Below are positions 50,373 through 59,562 of a stretch of 64,000 nucleotides of DNA, piece after piece; the first letter of the stretch is position 1; each line of letters opens with the position of its first letter. The notes below the pieces were generated by a model that saw nothing but the letters and a program-made list of their open reading frames with translations, was not told the DNA's origin and ran no database searches. The DNA comes from Pedobacter zeae (lineage in GTDB: Bacteria; Bacteroidota; Bacteroidia; Sphingobacteriales; Sphingobacteriaceae). The stretch lies in assembly GCF_014196715.1 (NCBI RefSeq), contig NZ_JACIEF010000003.1:62001-126000 (forward strand), given 5' to 3'. The position numbers were made by a program, and so were the translations under genes.

Positions 50373-52445
50373 CTAACTAAGTACCGGGTTTGTCAATTTA
50401 GAGCTAAATTCCAAAAGTTCTTTTTTAACAAGAAAATGTCGTTCCACTATTACTCCGCCAAAAAAATTCATTGCAAAAAAGAGGTCTTTGATTTCTTCAT
50501 CAAAATAAAGATCTGCCCCAAAATACTTGTAATCATGCTTTAAGTAATCCGCAAGGGCCGTCTTTGCCCCTTCGGTTATTAAACTGGCATACTCATCATT
50601 ATTAACAATTGCAAGCAGGCAGTCTTTAAATTTCCTCTCTTCTTTTTTAACCACCACCATCTTTCTTTTAATCATTTCCTTGGATGCTGATGTATGCATG
50701 AATCTAGTTGCATTGGCCAGATCTGAATAAGCATGCTCCTGAACAGTAAACTCTTCTGCCACTCGCTTATATTTGATCGAAAGCGATTTAAATGTTGCTT
50801 CAGTTTCATTTTCTTTTGCCAAAAACCTAAAATATTCAAAAACCTTCTCATCAAGCAGGACCAATTGTTCATTTTTCTTGCTGATTTCATTCTTCAAATA
50901 ATCAATCATCGCCCTGCAATCAGCAAGAGAATACTTTTTACCATCATAGTTGAAGGTTTTAACATTGATCACCTGCGAATCTATATTATCTATTATAGCC
51001 AGATCAGCTTCCAAGGCCTTCAGCTCATACAATACGCTTAAGTTGTTATCATCAAAAAACTCTTCAACGTTCAATTCAGATGAAATCGTTGGGAGTTCAA
51101 ACGCATCTGCATTAAATTGATGATATGGATTTCTATAATCGAAATAACCATTAAAAATATCTGGGTAGGAATTTTGGTCATTTTCTTTCAAAAAATCGGC
51201 TTCAAAGTCACTCAACTGCTGGAGCGATGGTTGTTCTCGATAAACTGCATGCTGGAATATCTGTGCCGTAAATTTTTCAGCAATTTTTTCCTGATCAACA
51301 AGTAGCTTGTTCGCCATCTCATTGTATGGTTTTACTACGGGAATTCCGAGATCATTTAATCTTTTAATACGTTCATCAGTTTCTGGATGTGAGCTATATT
51401 GATTGGAAAAAGAAATTTTTGATTTGTTAAACCTGTTATAATAGCCGATGCTTACCTGTGGAAATCCATTTTCGAAAGGCAGTTTATTCCTTTGAGCCAA
51501 AAAATTCATTACTAAAATCTGTTGTGGAAAAATATTCTTCGATATGATACAATCATCTATTTTTCTTTCGTAATAATTATAAATAATATCAACAGAACGG
51601 CTTGCAAGCTGCATGCGCAATAACGAATCAATAAGCGGTTTAGAACCTACGGTTACTGCAGCAACTGCATCGGCATGAAATTCCATTTCGTGCGAAAGCT
51701 TGCTATAACTCTCACTTAAAACCTGATAAACACGCACCAGAATCTGCTGCATTAAACCAATTATCTTATCGGAAATTAACACAAAAATACTAATATAGGA
51801 ACTTGCACCCGCTATACCCCGTGTTACTTTATCATAGCTTTCGTTTTCATAAAGCATATCGTAAACAATCTTATTAAACTGGTATACATAAATACCAACT
51901 TTCATACTCTTTTGCGAAAAGTGGCCAAACTCGTGGGCCAATATTGCACGTAGTTCATCAGCCGTGGTAGTATTGATCAGTCCAAATCCGATTATCAGAT
52001 TTTTGCGGACGGGGAAAAACATACTCCAAAAGTTTGAATCATAAAAAACGGAAGCATTAACTTCATTCGATAGATATACTTTTTTCGGAAAATCTGTTCG
52101 TACATTTAAAACTATCTCATCAATCATCTTAAAAATTTCTGGCTGGTCGGCCCTCGTAATTTCCAATAAATGAGATCTGTCCAGCTTATTACTCTTAAAT
52201 ACAAACTTGACCAGAAAAAAAAGGATCATAAATCCAAAGCCGATCAAACCTATGCCCAATATAAAAGTTATGGATGAACGGATATATTGCATAAGCTTTA
52301 TTCCTAAATAACAGGAAACTGCAGTTAGCGCCAATGTAAATATTACTAGTATAACATAGGTGGCCATAAATAAGATAATAGCCTGTACAGACCTGGCAGC
52401 CATCTTCTTAAAATTTTCAGAAGGCCGGAGAGCGTTTTCGTTCAT
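50373..52445 (-). CDS. M48 family membrane metalloprotease
   Basis: The 690-residue protein has two N-terminal transmembrane helices (about 20-45 and 58-83), then the protease domain with HEFGH at residues 171-175 and a downstream Glu in HEMEFHADAVAA. M48 proteases (HtpX/Ste24 group) cut membrane or misfolded proteins. The long C-terminal extension (about 330-690), rich in charged helices with a Lys/Glu coiled-coil character, is not part of the usual 290-residue HtpX. The start is set at ATG 52445 (MNENALRPSENFKK), not at 52493. The extra domain may bind a substrate or regulate the protease. Confidence 0.85.
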   Translation of the reverse strand: MNENALRPSENFKKMAARSVQAIILFMATYVILVIFTLALTAVSCYLGIKLMQYIRSSITFILGIGLIGFGFMILFFLVKFVFKSNKLDRSHLLEITRADQPEIFKMIDEIVLNVRTDFPKKVYLSNEVNASVFYDSNFWSMFFPVRKNLIIGFGLINTTTADELRAILAHEFGHFSQKSMKVGIYVYQFNKIVYDMLYENESYDKVTRGIAGASSYISIFVLISDKIIGLMQQILVRVYQVLSESYSKLSHEMEFHADAVAAVTVGSKPLIDSLLRMQLASRSVDIIYNYYERKIDDCIISKNIFPQQILVMNFLAQRNKLPFENGFPQVSIGYYNRFNKSKISFSNQYSSHPETDERIKRLNDLGIPVVKPYNEMANKLLVDQEKIAEKFTAQIFQHAVYREQPSLQQLSDFEADFLKENDQNSYPDIFNGYFDYRNPYHQFNADAFELPTISSELNVEEFFDDNNLSVLYELKALEADLAIIDNIDSQVINVKTFNYDGKKYSLADCRAMIDYLKNEISKKNEQLVLLDEKVFEYFRFLAKENETEATFKSLSIKYKRVAEEFTVQEHAYSDLANATRFMHTSASKEMIKRKMVVVKKEERKFKDCLLAIVNNDEYASLITEGAKTALADYLKHDYKYFGADLYFDEEIKDLFFAMNFFGGVIVERHFLVKKELLEFSSKLTNPVLS

Positions 52446-52654
52446 CAAGATATCGTTTGGTGATGCAAGATAACAAAACTGGTAAATGCCCAAAAGCGCT
52501 TTAAAAAAAAATTAACAATAAATTATTGCGCAACAGCGAGTAATCGTAAAATGATTCGAAAATAATCACTACTTTAAACACCAGATACCGAAGCTAATAG
52601 TTTATCATTTTCGAGCAAATTTTATAAACCTATTTAAATCTTGTAATCCTGCTC

Positions 52655-53971
52655 ATGGAACAAAAAGATGGCTTAAAGAAAACGCTAACCCCTTTTATGC
52701 TGTGGGGGCTTGGCGTAGGTTATGTAATTTCCGGAATGTATTTCGGCTGGAATTTAGGTCTCGAAAAAGGCGGCACCCTGGGTATGGCCATTGCTACAGT
52801 GGCCATTATGATCATGTATGTAACCTTTAGTTTCAGCTATGCCGAGCTGGCCTGTGCCATACCAAAAGCCGGTGGTGTTTTCGATTATGCCAATAAAGCG
52901 CTGGGAAAAAACATTGGTTTTATTGCTGGTATTGCACAAATGGTCGAATTTATATTTGCACCTCCAGCCATTGCCTTTGCCATTGGTGCTTATTTTAATG
53001 CATTTTTTCCCCAGGTACCCATTATGGCCAGTGCCATTGCCATCTACGTCATTTTTACGGCATTAAATATATATGGTGTTAAAGCTGCGGCATCATTCGA
53101 AGTGGTTATTACCATTTTGGCCGTTGGCGAATTGCTTCTCTTCTCTGGTATCACCTTACCCGAATTCCATGCAGAAAACCTGGTACACAATAATTTTCCA
53201 AGGGGTTGGAGTGGTGTTTTTGCTGCTATTCCGTTTGCCATATGGTTTTTTCTGGGCATAGAAGGTGTAGCCAATGTGGCCGAAGAAACCAGGAACCCGC
53301 AACGCGATATCAGTAAGGGTTTTGGCTGGGGCATATTTACCTTAGTGGTTTTATGTATACTTGTTTTTATCTCTACCATTGGCATAGGTGGGTGGGAAGC
53401 CATCGTTTATAAAAACGGGAAATCGGGCGAAACTTCTGATTCGCCTTTGCCCCTCGCCCTTTCCATGATTACCGGCGATAACCGGTTCATGTACCACCTG
53501 CTGATTACCGTAGGCCTGTTCGGCTTAATAGCGTCGTTTCACGGATTGGTTTTGGCTGCGGGGCGTTCTACTTACGAAATGGGAAGGGTAAGAAGCATTC
53601 CGGCAATTCTGGGCAAAACCTCATCAAAATTCCAAACGCCTGCCAATGCGTTAATGGGTAATATGGTAATTGGGATCATCGCACTTTTATCGGGCAAAAC
53701 AGCCGAAATTATTATCATTTCGGTATTTGGAGCGTTAACCTTGTATATCATCTCGATGATTTCGCTAATGGTGCTTAGAAAAAACAGTCCGGAAATGGCA
53801 AGACCGTTTAAAACACCGGTTTATCCGTGGTTTCCCATCATCGCCTTGATTATTTCCTGTGTTTCTTTTATCGCAATGCTGATTTATAATCTTAAATTAG
53901 GTTTAATTTATTCAGGCATTATTTTAGGTATATTTCTTCTATATAAAATCTTTAAAAAGGCAGATCAATGA
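52655..53971 (+). CDS. Amino acid/amine permease (ethanolamine permease-like)
   Basis: The 438-residue APC-superfamily transporter has about 12 transmembrane helices. The N-terminal text LWGLGVGYVISGMYFGWNLGLEKGG and FSYAELACAIPKAGGVFDYANKALG with EFIFAPPAIAFAIGAYFN closely resembles the proton-coupled ethanolamine permeases that I know from proteobacteria. It is the first gene of a six-gene operon; the next gene overlaps by 4 nt (ATGA). With the downstream gamma-glutamyl ligase it would import and trap an amino alcohol or amine. Confidence 0.88.
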   Translation: MEQKDGLKKTLTPFMLWGLGVGYVISGMYFGWNLGLEKGGTLGMAIATVAIMIMYVTFSFSYAELACAIPKAGGVFDYANKALGKNIGFIAGIAQMVEFIFAPPAIAFAIGAYFNAFFPQVPIMASAIAIYVIFTALNIYGVKAAASFEVVITILAVGELLLFSGITLPEFHAENLVHNNFPRGWSGVFAAIPFAIWFFLGIEGVANVAEETRNPQRDISKGFGWGIFTLVVLCILVFISTIGIGGWEAIVYKNGKSGETSDSPLPLALSMITGDNRFMYHLLITVGLFGLIASFHGLVLAAGRSTYEMGRVRSIPAILGKTSSKFQTPANALMGNMVIGIIALLSGKTAEIIIISVFGALTLYIISMISLMVLRKNSPEMARPFKTPVYPWFPIIALIISCVSFIAMLIYNLKLGLIYSGIILGIFLLYKIFKKADQ

Positions 53972-55329
53972 GTACGGCCAAAGAAATTCTTGATTATGTA
54001 AAAAATCATCACTCCGGAAAAGTAAAATTAGCCGTAGCTGATATCGACGGCATTTTAAGGGGGAAATACGTTGCTGCAGAAAAATTTGCTTCACTGGTTG
54101 AAGGCCGTTTAGGTTTTTGTGATGTAACTTTTGGCTGGGATGCCAGCGACGCGGCTTATGATAGCGGAAAATATACTGGCTGGCATACCGGTTACCCCGA
54201 TGCACAGGTTAAAATCGATTTAACTACCTTCCGGAAAATCCCCTGGGAAAATGATGTTCCTTTTTTTCTAGGTGATTTTATCGACGACCAGGAACGGGCA
54301 AATGAGGTTTGTCCGAGACAATTGTTTAAAAAACTGATCGCCGATTGTGAAAAAGAGGGATTCTTGCCTTTTTTTGCGCAGGAATTCGAGTGGTTTAACT
54401 TTTTGGAAACACCAGAAACCCTGCATGAAAAGGACTTTAAGCATTTAAAACCTTTAAGCCCGGGTATGTTTGGTTATTCTATTTTAAGGAGTAGCTACCA
54501 GAACGCATTTATGAGCGATCTGTTCGAACTGCTCAATAAATTTGATATCCCTGTTGAAGGCCTGCATACCGAAACCGGTCCGGGGGTTTACGAAGCTGCG
54601 ATTAAATATGCTCCGGCCCTGCAGGCAGCAGATCAGGCCATTCTGTTTAAAACAGCTGTAAAAGAGATTGCCTATAAACACGGTATTTTAGCCACTTTTA
54701 TGGCTAAAATAAGCGAAAATTTACCCGGTTGCAGCGGACACGTACACCAGAGCCTATGGGATAAAAACAATAACACCAACCTTTTTTATGATGAAAAAGA
54801 ACCCGATAAGATCAGCAGGATCATGAAAAGTTATATTGCTGGCCAGTTGCACTGCCTGCCCGACCTCTTACCGATGATTGCCCCTACTATAAACAGCTAC
54901 AAACGTTTAGTAGAGGGTGCCTGGGCGCCAACCACCGTAACCTGGGGAATCGATAACCGGACCACTTCACTACGCGCTTTACCAGGAAGCAAAAAGGCTT
55001 CACGTTTGGAAACCAGAATTGTAGGGTCAGACACCAATCCATACCTGGCCATGTCTGCCTGTTTAGCCGCCGGGTTGTACGGCGTTAAAAACGACCTGGA
55101 ATTAACACAGCCTTTAACCAAAGGGAACGGATATACCGATTTATCAAATGGCATATTATCCCGTAATTTATTCGAGGCTACCCAAAAAATGAAAAATTCT
55201 GACCTGGCCAAAACCTTATTGGGTGCAGGTTTTGTTGATCATTTCACCATGACCCGCGAATGGGAATGTAAACAATATGCAAAAGTGGTAACCGACTGGG
55301 AACTGAAAAGATATTTCGAAATTATTTAA
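53968..55329 (+). CDS. Glutamine synthetase-like gamma-glutamyl amide ligase
   Basis: The 453-residue protein has the glutamine synthetase beta-grasp and catalytic domains: KLAVADIDGILRGKYV, FFAQEFEWFNFLE with metal Glu, SGHVHQSLWD, APTINSYKRLVEGAWAP with the ATP-binding loop, and RLETRIVGSDTNPYLAMSA. The N-terminal ADxDGxLRGK pattern is that of PuuA/GlnA3/GlnA4-type enzymes, which join glutamate to an amine rather than to ammonia. Translational coupling to an ethanolamine permease-like gene suggests glutamate-ethanolamine ligation (as by Streptomyces GlnA4). Substrate choice is an inference; putrescine or another amine is possible. Confidence 0.88.
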   Translation: MSTAKEILDYVKNHHSGKVKLAVADIDGILRGKYVAAEKFASLVEGRLGFCDVTFGWDASDAAYDSGKYTGWHTGYPDAQVKIDLTTFRKIPWENDVPFFLGDFIDDQERANEVCPRQLFKKLIADCEKEGFLPFFAQEFEWFNFLETPETLHEKDFKHLKPLSPGMFGYSILRSSYQNAFMSDLFELLNKFDIPVEGLHTETGPGVYEAAIKYAPALQAADQAILFKTAVKEIAYKHGILATFMAKISENLPGCSGHVHQSLWDKNNNTNLFYDEKEPDKISRIMKSYIAGQLHCLPDLLPMIAPTINSYKRLVEGAWAPTTVTWGIDNRTTSLRALPGSKKASRLETRIVGSDTNPYLAMSACLAAGLYGVKNDLELTQPLTKGNGYTDLSNGILSRNLFEATQKMKNSDLAKTLLGAGFVDHFTMTREWECKQYAKVVTDWELKRYFEII

Positions 55330-55336
55330 CAAATTC

Positions 55337-55366
55337 GTCATGCTGAACCTGATTCAGCATCGCTGC
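55337..55366. repeat. GTCAT-family hairpin inside the amine operon
   Basis: GTCATGCTGAACCTGATTCAGCATCGC forms the same 8-bp stem as 26101-26121. It lies in the 77-nt gap between the ligase and alcohol dehydrogenase genes, so it would be transcribed and could affect mRNA processing. Confidence 0.5.
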
Positions 55367-55406
55367 AAAACAGAGAGAAATAAATTACTGAATAAAACAG
55401 AACCTC

Positions 55407-56555
55407 ATGATATTTGATAAAATCCATCAGTTTAATTTTCCAACAACCATCCGTTTCGGTGCAGGTGCAGTAAAAGAGTTACCGCCTTACTTAAGCAAAA
55501 ACCAATTAAAAGCCCCCTTAATAGTTACCGATCCTACCATTGCAGAACTCCCGTTTTTTAAAAGCATTATCGAAGATTTAAGAACCAAAAACATTTCAGT
55601 TGAGGTGTTTAGCGACATACACAAAAACCCGGTAAAAAGTGATGTTTACAAAGGTACCGATGCCTGGGATGCTACCCATCGCGATAGCATTATAGGCATA
55701 GGAGGTGGTGCAGCTTTGGATGTTGCCCGTGCCATTGTGCTGCGTGTTAACCACCGTGAAGATTTATTTAAATACGACGATTTAATCGGAGGCGATATTT
55801 ATGTAACCAATGATGTACCCCATTTTATTACCATCCCAACCACATCAGGTACGGGGAGCGAGGTAGGCCGCAGTGCCATTATTGCCGATGATGAAACCCA
55901 CCAGAAAAAAATCCTGTTCTCGCCAAAGCTAATGGCGCAGGTAGTTTTTGCCGATCCGGAACTAACGATGGATTTACCCCCGTTTATTACAGCAGCAACG
56001 GGGATGGATGCCCTAACCCATAACATGGAGGCTTATCTGGCCAAAAATTTCCACCCGATGTGCGATGGAATTGCCTTAGAAGGCATTTCATTGATTAAAG
56101 ATTCGTTAGAACGCGCCACCAATAAGCCTGATTTAGAAAGCCGCAGTAAAATGTTAATGGCTTCGATGATGGGTGCCATTGCCTTTCAAAAAGGTTTGGG
56201 TGTGGTCCATTCGCTGGCACATCCCCTTTCTTCTCTTTTAGATACCCACCATGGCCTGGCAAATGCGGTTAATATCCCCTATGGCATGCAGTTTAATATT
56301 GCCGGTTTTGAAGACCGTTTTAAAAAAATTGCCCGGACACTCGAACTTAAAGAGGAAAATGGTGAAACTGTTGTAAAATACCTGTTCGATTTGAATACGA
56401 AAGTAAATATACCGCACAAATTGAGTGATATTGGCGTTAAAAATGAACACATTGAAACACTTGCCGATTTAGCCTATGCAGATTTCGCACATCCAAACAA
56501 TCCTAAGCCGGTAAGCAGGGAAGATTTTAAACAATTGTACTTAAATGCGCTTTAG
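55407..56555 (+). CDS. Iron-containing alcohol dehydrogenase
   Basis: The 382-residue group III alcohol dehydrogenase has an N-terminal dinucleotide-binding domain (GIGGGAALDVARAI near residue 94, PTTSGTGSEV near 142) and iron-binding residues in DALTHNMEAYLA (Asp, His), HSLAHPLSSLLDTHHGLANA (His, His). Substrates in the family range from ethanol to propanediol and amino alcohols. Between a gamma-glutamyl ligase and an aldehyde dehydrogenase, it would oxidise the hydroxyl of gamma-glutamylethanolamide to the aldehyde. This is inference from the operon. Confidence 0.9.
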   Translation: MIFDKIHQFNFPTTIRFGAGAVKELPPYLSKNQLKAPLIVTDPTIAELPFFKSIIEDLRTKNISVEVFSDIHKNPVKSDVYKGTDAWDATHRDSIIGIGGGAALDVARAIVLRVNHREDLFKYDDLIGGDIYVTNDVPHFITIPTTSGTGSEVGRSAIIADDETHQKKILFSPKLMAQVVFADPELTMDLPPFITAATGMDALTHNMEAYLAKNFHPMCDGIALEGISLIKDSLERATNKPDLESRSKMLMASMMGAIAFQKGLGVVHSLAHPLSSLLDTHHGLANAVNIPYGMQFNIAGFEDRFKKIARTLELKEENGETVVKYLFDLNTKVNIPHKLSDIGVKNEHIETLADLAYADFAHPNNPKPVSREDFKQLYLNAL

Positions 56556-56676
56556 AGCAGGATTAAAAGATTATGTGATGTTAGGATTTTTACAGCTAAT
56601 AAATTTAAAATATATTAATCAAAAATCGTTATAGTCATTCCGAAGAGAAAAAGATAAATCAGTGGAATTAATTAAT

Positions 56677-57390
56677 ATGTCTGATAAAATAATAATCGGT
56701 GTAACCGACTGCAGCAAATTCGACATCTATCGCAACTGGGTGCTATCATACCATAAAAACGTAGAAGTCATCCAGCTTGGATACAAACTTGACAATTTCG
56801 ACGACATCAAAAAATGTGTGGGTATCGTTTTAACAGGAGGAGAAGATGTTCACCCCCGTTTTTACAATCAGCCGGAGTATTATCCTTATTGTTACGACGA
56901 TGATATCGATGAAAAACGTGATGAGTTTGAATTTAAGGTTTTAGCTTATACCGAAGCCCATTCTATTCCTGTTTTAGGCATTTGCAGAGGTATGCAGGTA
57001 GGCAACGTATTTTTTGGCGGCACCTTGATTCCTGATATCCCATCATGGGGAAAATTCGATCATTCGAAAATGCACGATAAATCAGACCGTTATCACGAAA
57101 TTATAGTAAATCCTTCTTCATGGCTGAACCAGATTGTGAATACCGATAAAGGATTGGTCAACAGTAACCATCATCAAAGTACCGATAAAACAGGAAAAGG
57201 ATTGGTCGTGAGCGCAATTTCTCCGGATGGGGTTACCGAAGCCATGGAACGGCTGGAACCGGGAGGAAAATCATTTTTACTGTTTGTACAATGGCACCCT
57301 GAGCGTTTGAAAGATCAAAACAGTCCATTTAGCAAAAATATACATGAGGCTTTTATTAACGCAATAAAATTAAATATCAACCACAGCTAA
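56677..57390 (+). CDS. Class I glutamine amidotransferase-like gamma-glutamyl hydrolase (PuuD-like, peptidase C26)
   Basis: The 237-residue protein has the C26 catalytic triad: Cys in VLGICRGMQVGNVFFGG and His/Glu in VQWHPERLKDQ. Also visible are LTGGEDVHPRFY near residue 52 and HHQSTDK. Members such as PuuD release free amines or acids from gamma-glutamyl conjugates. The longer frame starts with GTG at 56662, but ATG 56677 (MSDKIIIGVTDCS) is chosen. In this operon the product would be glycine plus glutamate if the substrate is gamma-glutamylglycine. Confidence 0.88.
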   Translation: MSDKIIIGVTDCSKFDIYRNWVLSYHKNVEVIQLGYKLDNFDDIKKCVGIVLTGGEDVHPRFYNQPEYYPYCYDDDIDEKRDEFEFKVLAYTEAHSIPVLGICRGMQVGNVFFGGTLIPDIPSWGKFDHSKMHDKSDRYHEIIVNPSSWLNQIVNTDKGLVNSNHHQSTDKTGKGLVVSAISPDGVTEAMERLEPGGKSFLLFVQWHPERLKDQNSPFSKNIHEAFINAIKLNINHS

Positions 57391-57488
57391 AAAGGATAAA
57401 CACAGATAAATATCGCTAAGATATTTCGTACTAAACTCTATAAAATCTATGTTCATCTGTGAAAATCCGTAGTAAGAAAATTAGAAAT

Positions 57489-58853
57489 ATGCAGATCATC
57501 AACCCCGCAACGGAAGAAATTATTACCAGTTTGGAAGAAGATCATTCCTCTACACTTCAGCTCAAATTCGATGCTTTAAATAAAGCGCAAGCGCTATGGG
57601 CAAATAAAACACTGCAGGAAAGGATGGCCGTGATCGCGAAGTTCAGTGATTTATTGGAAGCCGAGATCGAAACACTCGCATTGGTATTAACCAACGAAGT
57701 AGGCAAACCTTTACAGCAGTCGCGTAATGAGATCAATGGCGCAAGAACCCGTATTAAATGGATGCTGAGTAATGCCGAAAAATATTTGAGTGATGAAGTG
57801 ATGGTTGATGAACCTGGTTTAAAAGAAATCATTAAATATGAGCCATTGGGGGTAATCTGCAATATTTCAGCCTGGAACTACCCTTACCTGGTTGGTGTAA
57901 ATGTTTTTATCCCGGCACTTTTAGGGGGCAATGCAGTAATGTACAAACCATCAGAATATGCTACTTTAACCGGACTACAGATCGAAAAACTACTAAAAAA
58001 AGCGGGTATACCTGATCCGGTTTTCCAGGTTGCCATTGGTGCCAAAGAAACAGGATCGGCCTTATTGGAAATGAATTTTGATGGCTATTTCTTTACAGGC
58101 TCTTACAAAACAGGAAAATTAATCTATGAGAAAGTAGCATCCAAAATGGTTCCCTGCCAGTTGGAGTTAGGTGGAAAAGACCCTTTGTATGTTGCGGATG
58201 ATGTTGTTGATATAACCACTGCTGCGATTGGTACAGCTGATGGCGCTTTTTATAATAACGGGCAAAGTTGCTGTGCTGTTGAACGGATTTATGTACATGA
58301 AAAACATTACCAGGATTATTTAAATGCCTTTGTTACCGAAGTTAAAAGCTGGAAAAGTGGTTTGCCCACAACAGATGGTACTTATATTGGTCCCTTAACC
58401 AGGAAAGAACAAATTTCGGTTTTGGAAAATCAGGTTGTTGATGCCCTAAATAAAGGTGCAAAATTATTAACGGGTGGTAAAGCGATTGAGGGGAAAGGTT
58501 ATTATTTTGAACCAACCGTGTTAACCGATGTTACGAACGATATGCTGGTAATGCAGGAAGAAAGTTTCGGGCCAATTATAGGTATTATGAAAGTAAAAGA
58601 CGATACTGAAGCCTTAATGATGATGAAAGATACCGATTATGGATTAACTGCTTCGGTTTACACAGCCAACCGGGCGCGGGCAGAAAAAATACTCTCCGAG
58701 CTTGATGCCGGTTCGGGTTATTGGAACTGCTGCGACCGGGTAAGTGCAGCCTTACCCTGGAGTGGCAGGAAATACTCAGGTATTGGCGCTACTTTATCGC
58801 ATCAGGGATTAAGGGCTTTTACCAAAACGAAAGGTTATCATTTAAGGGGATAA
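57489..58853 (+). CDS. Aldehyde dehydrogenase
   Basis: The 454-residue NAD(P)-dependent enzyme has the cofactor-binding motif FTGSYKTG near residue 200, the general-base Glu in LELGGKDPLYV near 228 and the nucleophile Cys in YNNGQSCCAVERIYVH near 265. The family oxidises aminoaldehydes and succinic semialdehyde among others. Here it would convert the gamma-glutamyl-linked aldehyde to the acid. ATG 57489 (MQIINPATEEII) is preferred over GTG 57459 because it starts the conserved region. Confidence 0.92.
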   Translation: MQIINPATEEIITSLEEDHSSTLQLKFDALNKAQALWANKTLQERMAVIAKFSDLLEAEIETLALVLTNEVGKPLQQSRNEINGARTRIKWMLSNAEKYLSDEVMVDEPGLKEIIKYEPLGVICNISAWNYPYLVGVNVFIPALLGGNAVMYKPSEYATLTGLQIEKLLKKAGIPDPVFQVAIGAKETGSALLEMNFDGYFFTGSYKTGKLIYEKVASKMVPCQLELGGKDPLYVADDVVDITTAAIGTADGAFYNNGQSCCAVERIYVHEKHYQDYLNAFVTEVKSWKSGLPTTDGTYIGPLTRKEQISVLENQVVDALNKGAKLLTGGKAIEGKGYYFEPTVLTDVTNDMLVMQEESFGPIIGIMKVKDDTEALMMMKDTDYGLTASVYTANRARAEKILSELDAGSGYWNCCDRVSAALPWSGRKYSGIGATLSHQGLRAFTKTKGYHLRG

Positions 58854-58856
58854 AAT

Positions 58857-59246
58857 ATGGGAGAAGATAGAGATAATCAACTTATCGAAGGGGAAATAGC
58901 CGATTATTTGTTAACCGATACCGGGATACTGGTTTCGTACAGTAAAAGCGTTTTACGTACTGTAGAAAATATTTCTGCCAACGTTGCACTGGTTAAAAAA
59001 ATTACCGGGAATAAGAAAGTTCCGGTGTTAATTTATTTGAAAAATTCGCCGGTTCCGGATAAAGAAACGCGCAAATTTTCGACCGGACAGCTCCCCCAGA
59101 TTTATACTGCCATGGCCATGGTTTCTAAACCAGGTTTGGCGCAGTTCATTATGAGAATTCTTTTTAATTTTCAAAACCCGCCCATACCGATAAAGTCATT
59201 TACAGATGATAAAAAAGCGATGGAATGGCTAACGCAGTTTTTGTAA
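58857..59246 (+). CDS. Unknown protein with STAS-like (SpoIIAA-like) fold, last gene of the amine operon
   Basis: The 129-residue soluble protein starts 3 nt after the aldehyde dehydrogenase stop codon, so it is co-transcribed and probably coupled. Its alternation of short strands and helices (YSKSVLRTVENISANVALVKKITGN, VPVLIYLKNSP, KFSTGQLPQIYTAMAMV, SFTDDKKAMEWLTQFL) is similar to STAS/SpoIIAA-like proteins of Bacteroidota. There is no enzymatic motif. A regulatory or protein-binding role in the operon is possible; this is inference. Confidence 0.75.
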   Translation: MGEDRDNQLIEGEIADYLLTDTGILVSYSKSVLRTVENISANVALVKKITGNKKVPVLIYLKNSPVPDKETRKFSTGQLPQIYTAMAMVSKPGLAQFIMRILFNFQNPPIPIKSFTDDKKAMEWLTQFL

Positions 59247-59258
59247 ATTAAAAAAGAT

Positions 59259-59399
59259 GTCATCCTGGGCATGTCGAAGGACATTTCTTTTAGAATTAAC
59301 TAACTATGAGACAAAACAACTTTCCCGCAGATCAAAAAAATTCGCAGATGATGACTTTCTGCGAATTTTGATGGAGTCTTCGACTCCGCTCAGACTGAC
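59259..59399. repeat. GTCAT-family long inverted repeat enclosing a hairpin
   Basis: GTCATCCTGGGCATGTCGAAGG on the left matches, imperfectly, the reverse complement of GAGTCTTCGACTCCGCTCAG ACTGAC on the right. The interior carries the 12-bp hairpin at 59337-59369. Confidence 0.55.
59337..59369 (+). terminator. Likely terminator of the amine-utilisation operon
   Basis: AAAATTCGCAGA (59337-59348) and TCTGCGAATTTT (59358-59369) form a perfect 12-bp stem with a 9-nt loop, 90 nt after the last operon gene. A-runs to the left mean it could work in both directions. Confidence 0.6.
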
Positions 59400-59562
59400 A
59401 AACTCCTAATAATATCATAAATTCAACTACGATTTTTATCCAGCGCTATACGCTCCGCGCTTGCTTCTTGCACATTTCCTTCCATGCAAATGCCATCCAT
59501 TAAAATCTTTTTTAATAAATTGCGGATTATACTTATCCGGTTAATCCGCTTTAATTATTTTA

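Larger units (their letters stand above)
59247..59562. other. Intergenic stretch with nested inverted repeats
   Basis: It contains the GTCAT-family element at 59259-59399 and, inside it, the hairpin at 59337-59369. The rest (59400-59562) is the leader of the GH20 gene, with no good promoter match found. Confidence 0.4.

Noticed and set aside
53939..54205. Antisense frame over the permease/ligase junction
   Set aside because: The plus-strand genes there have strong family matches and an ATGA overlap; the antisense frame has none.
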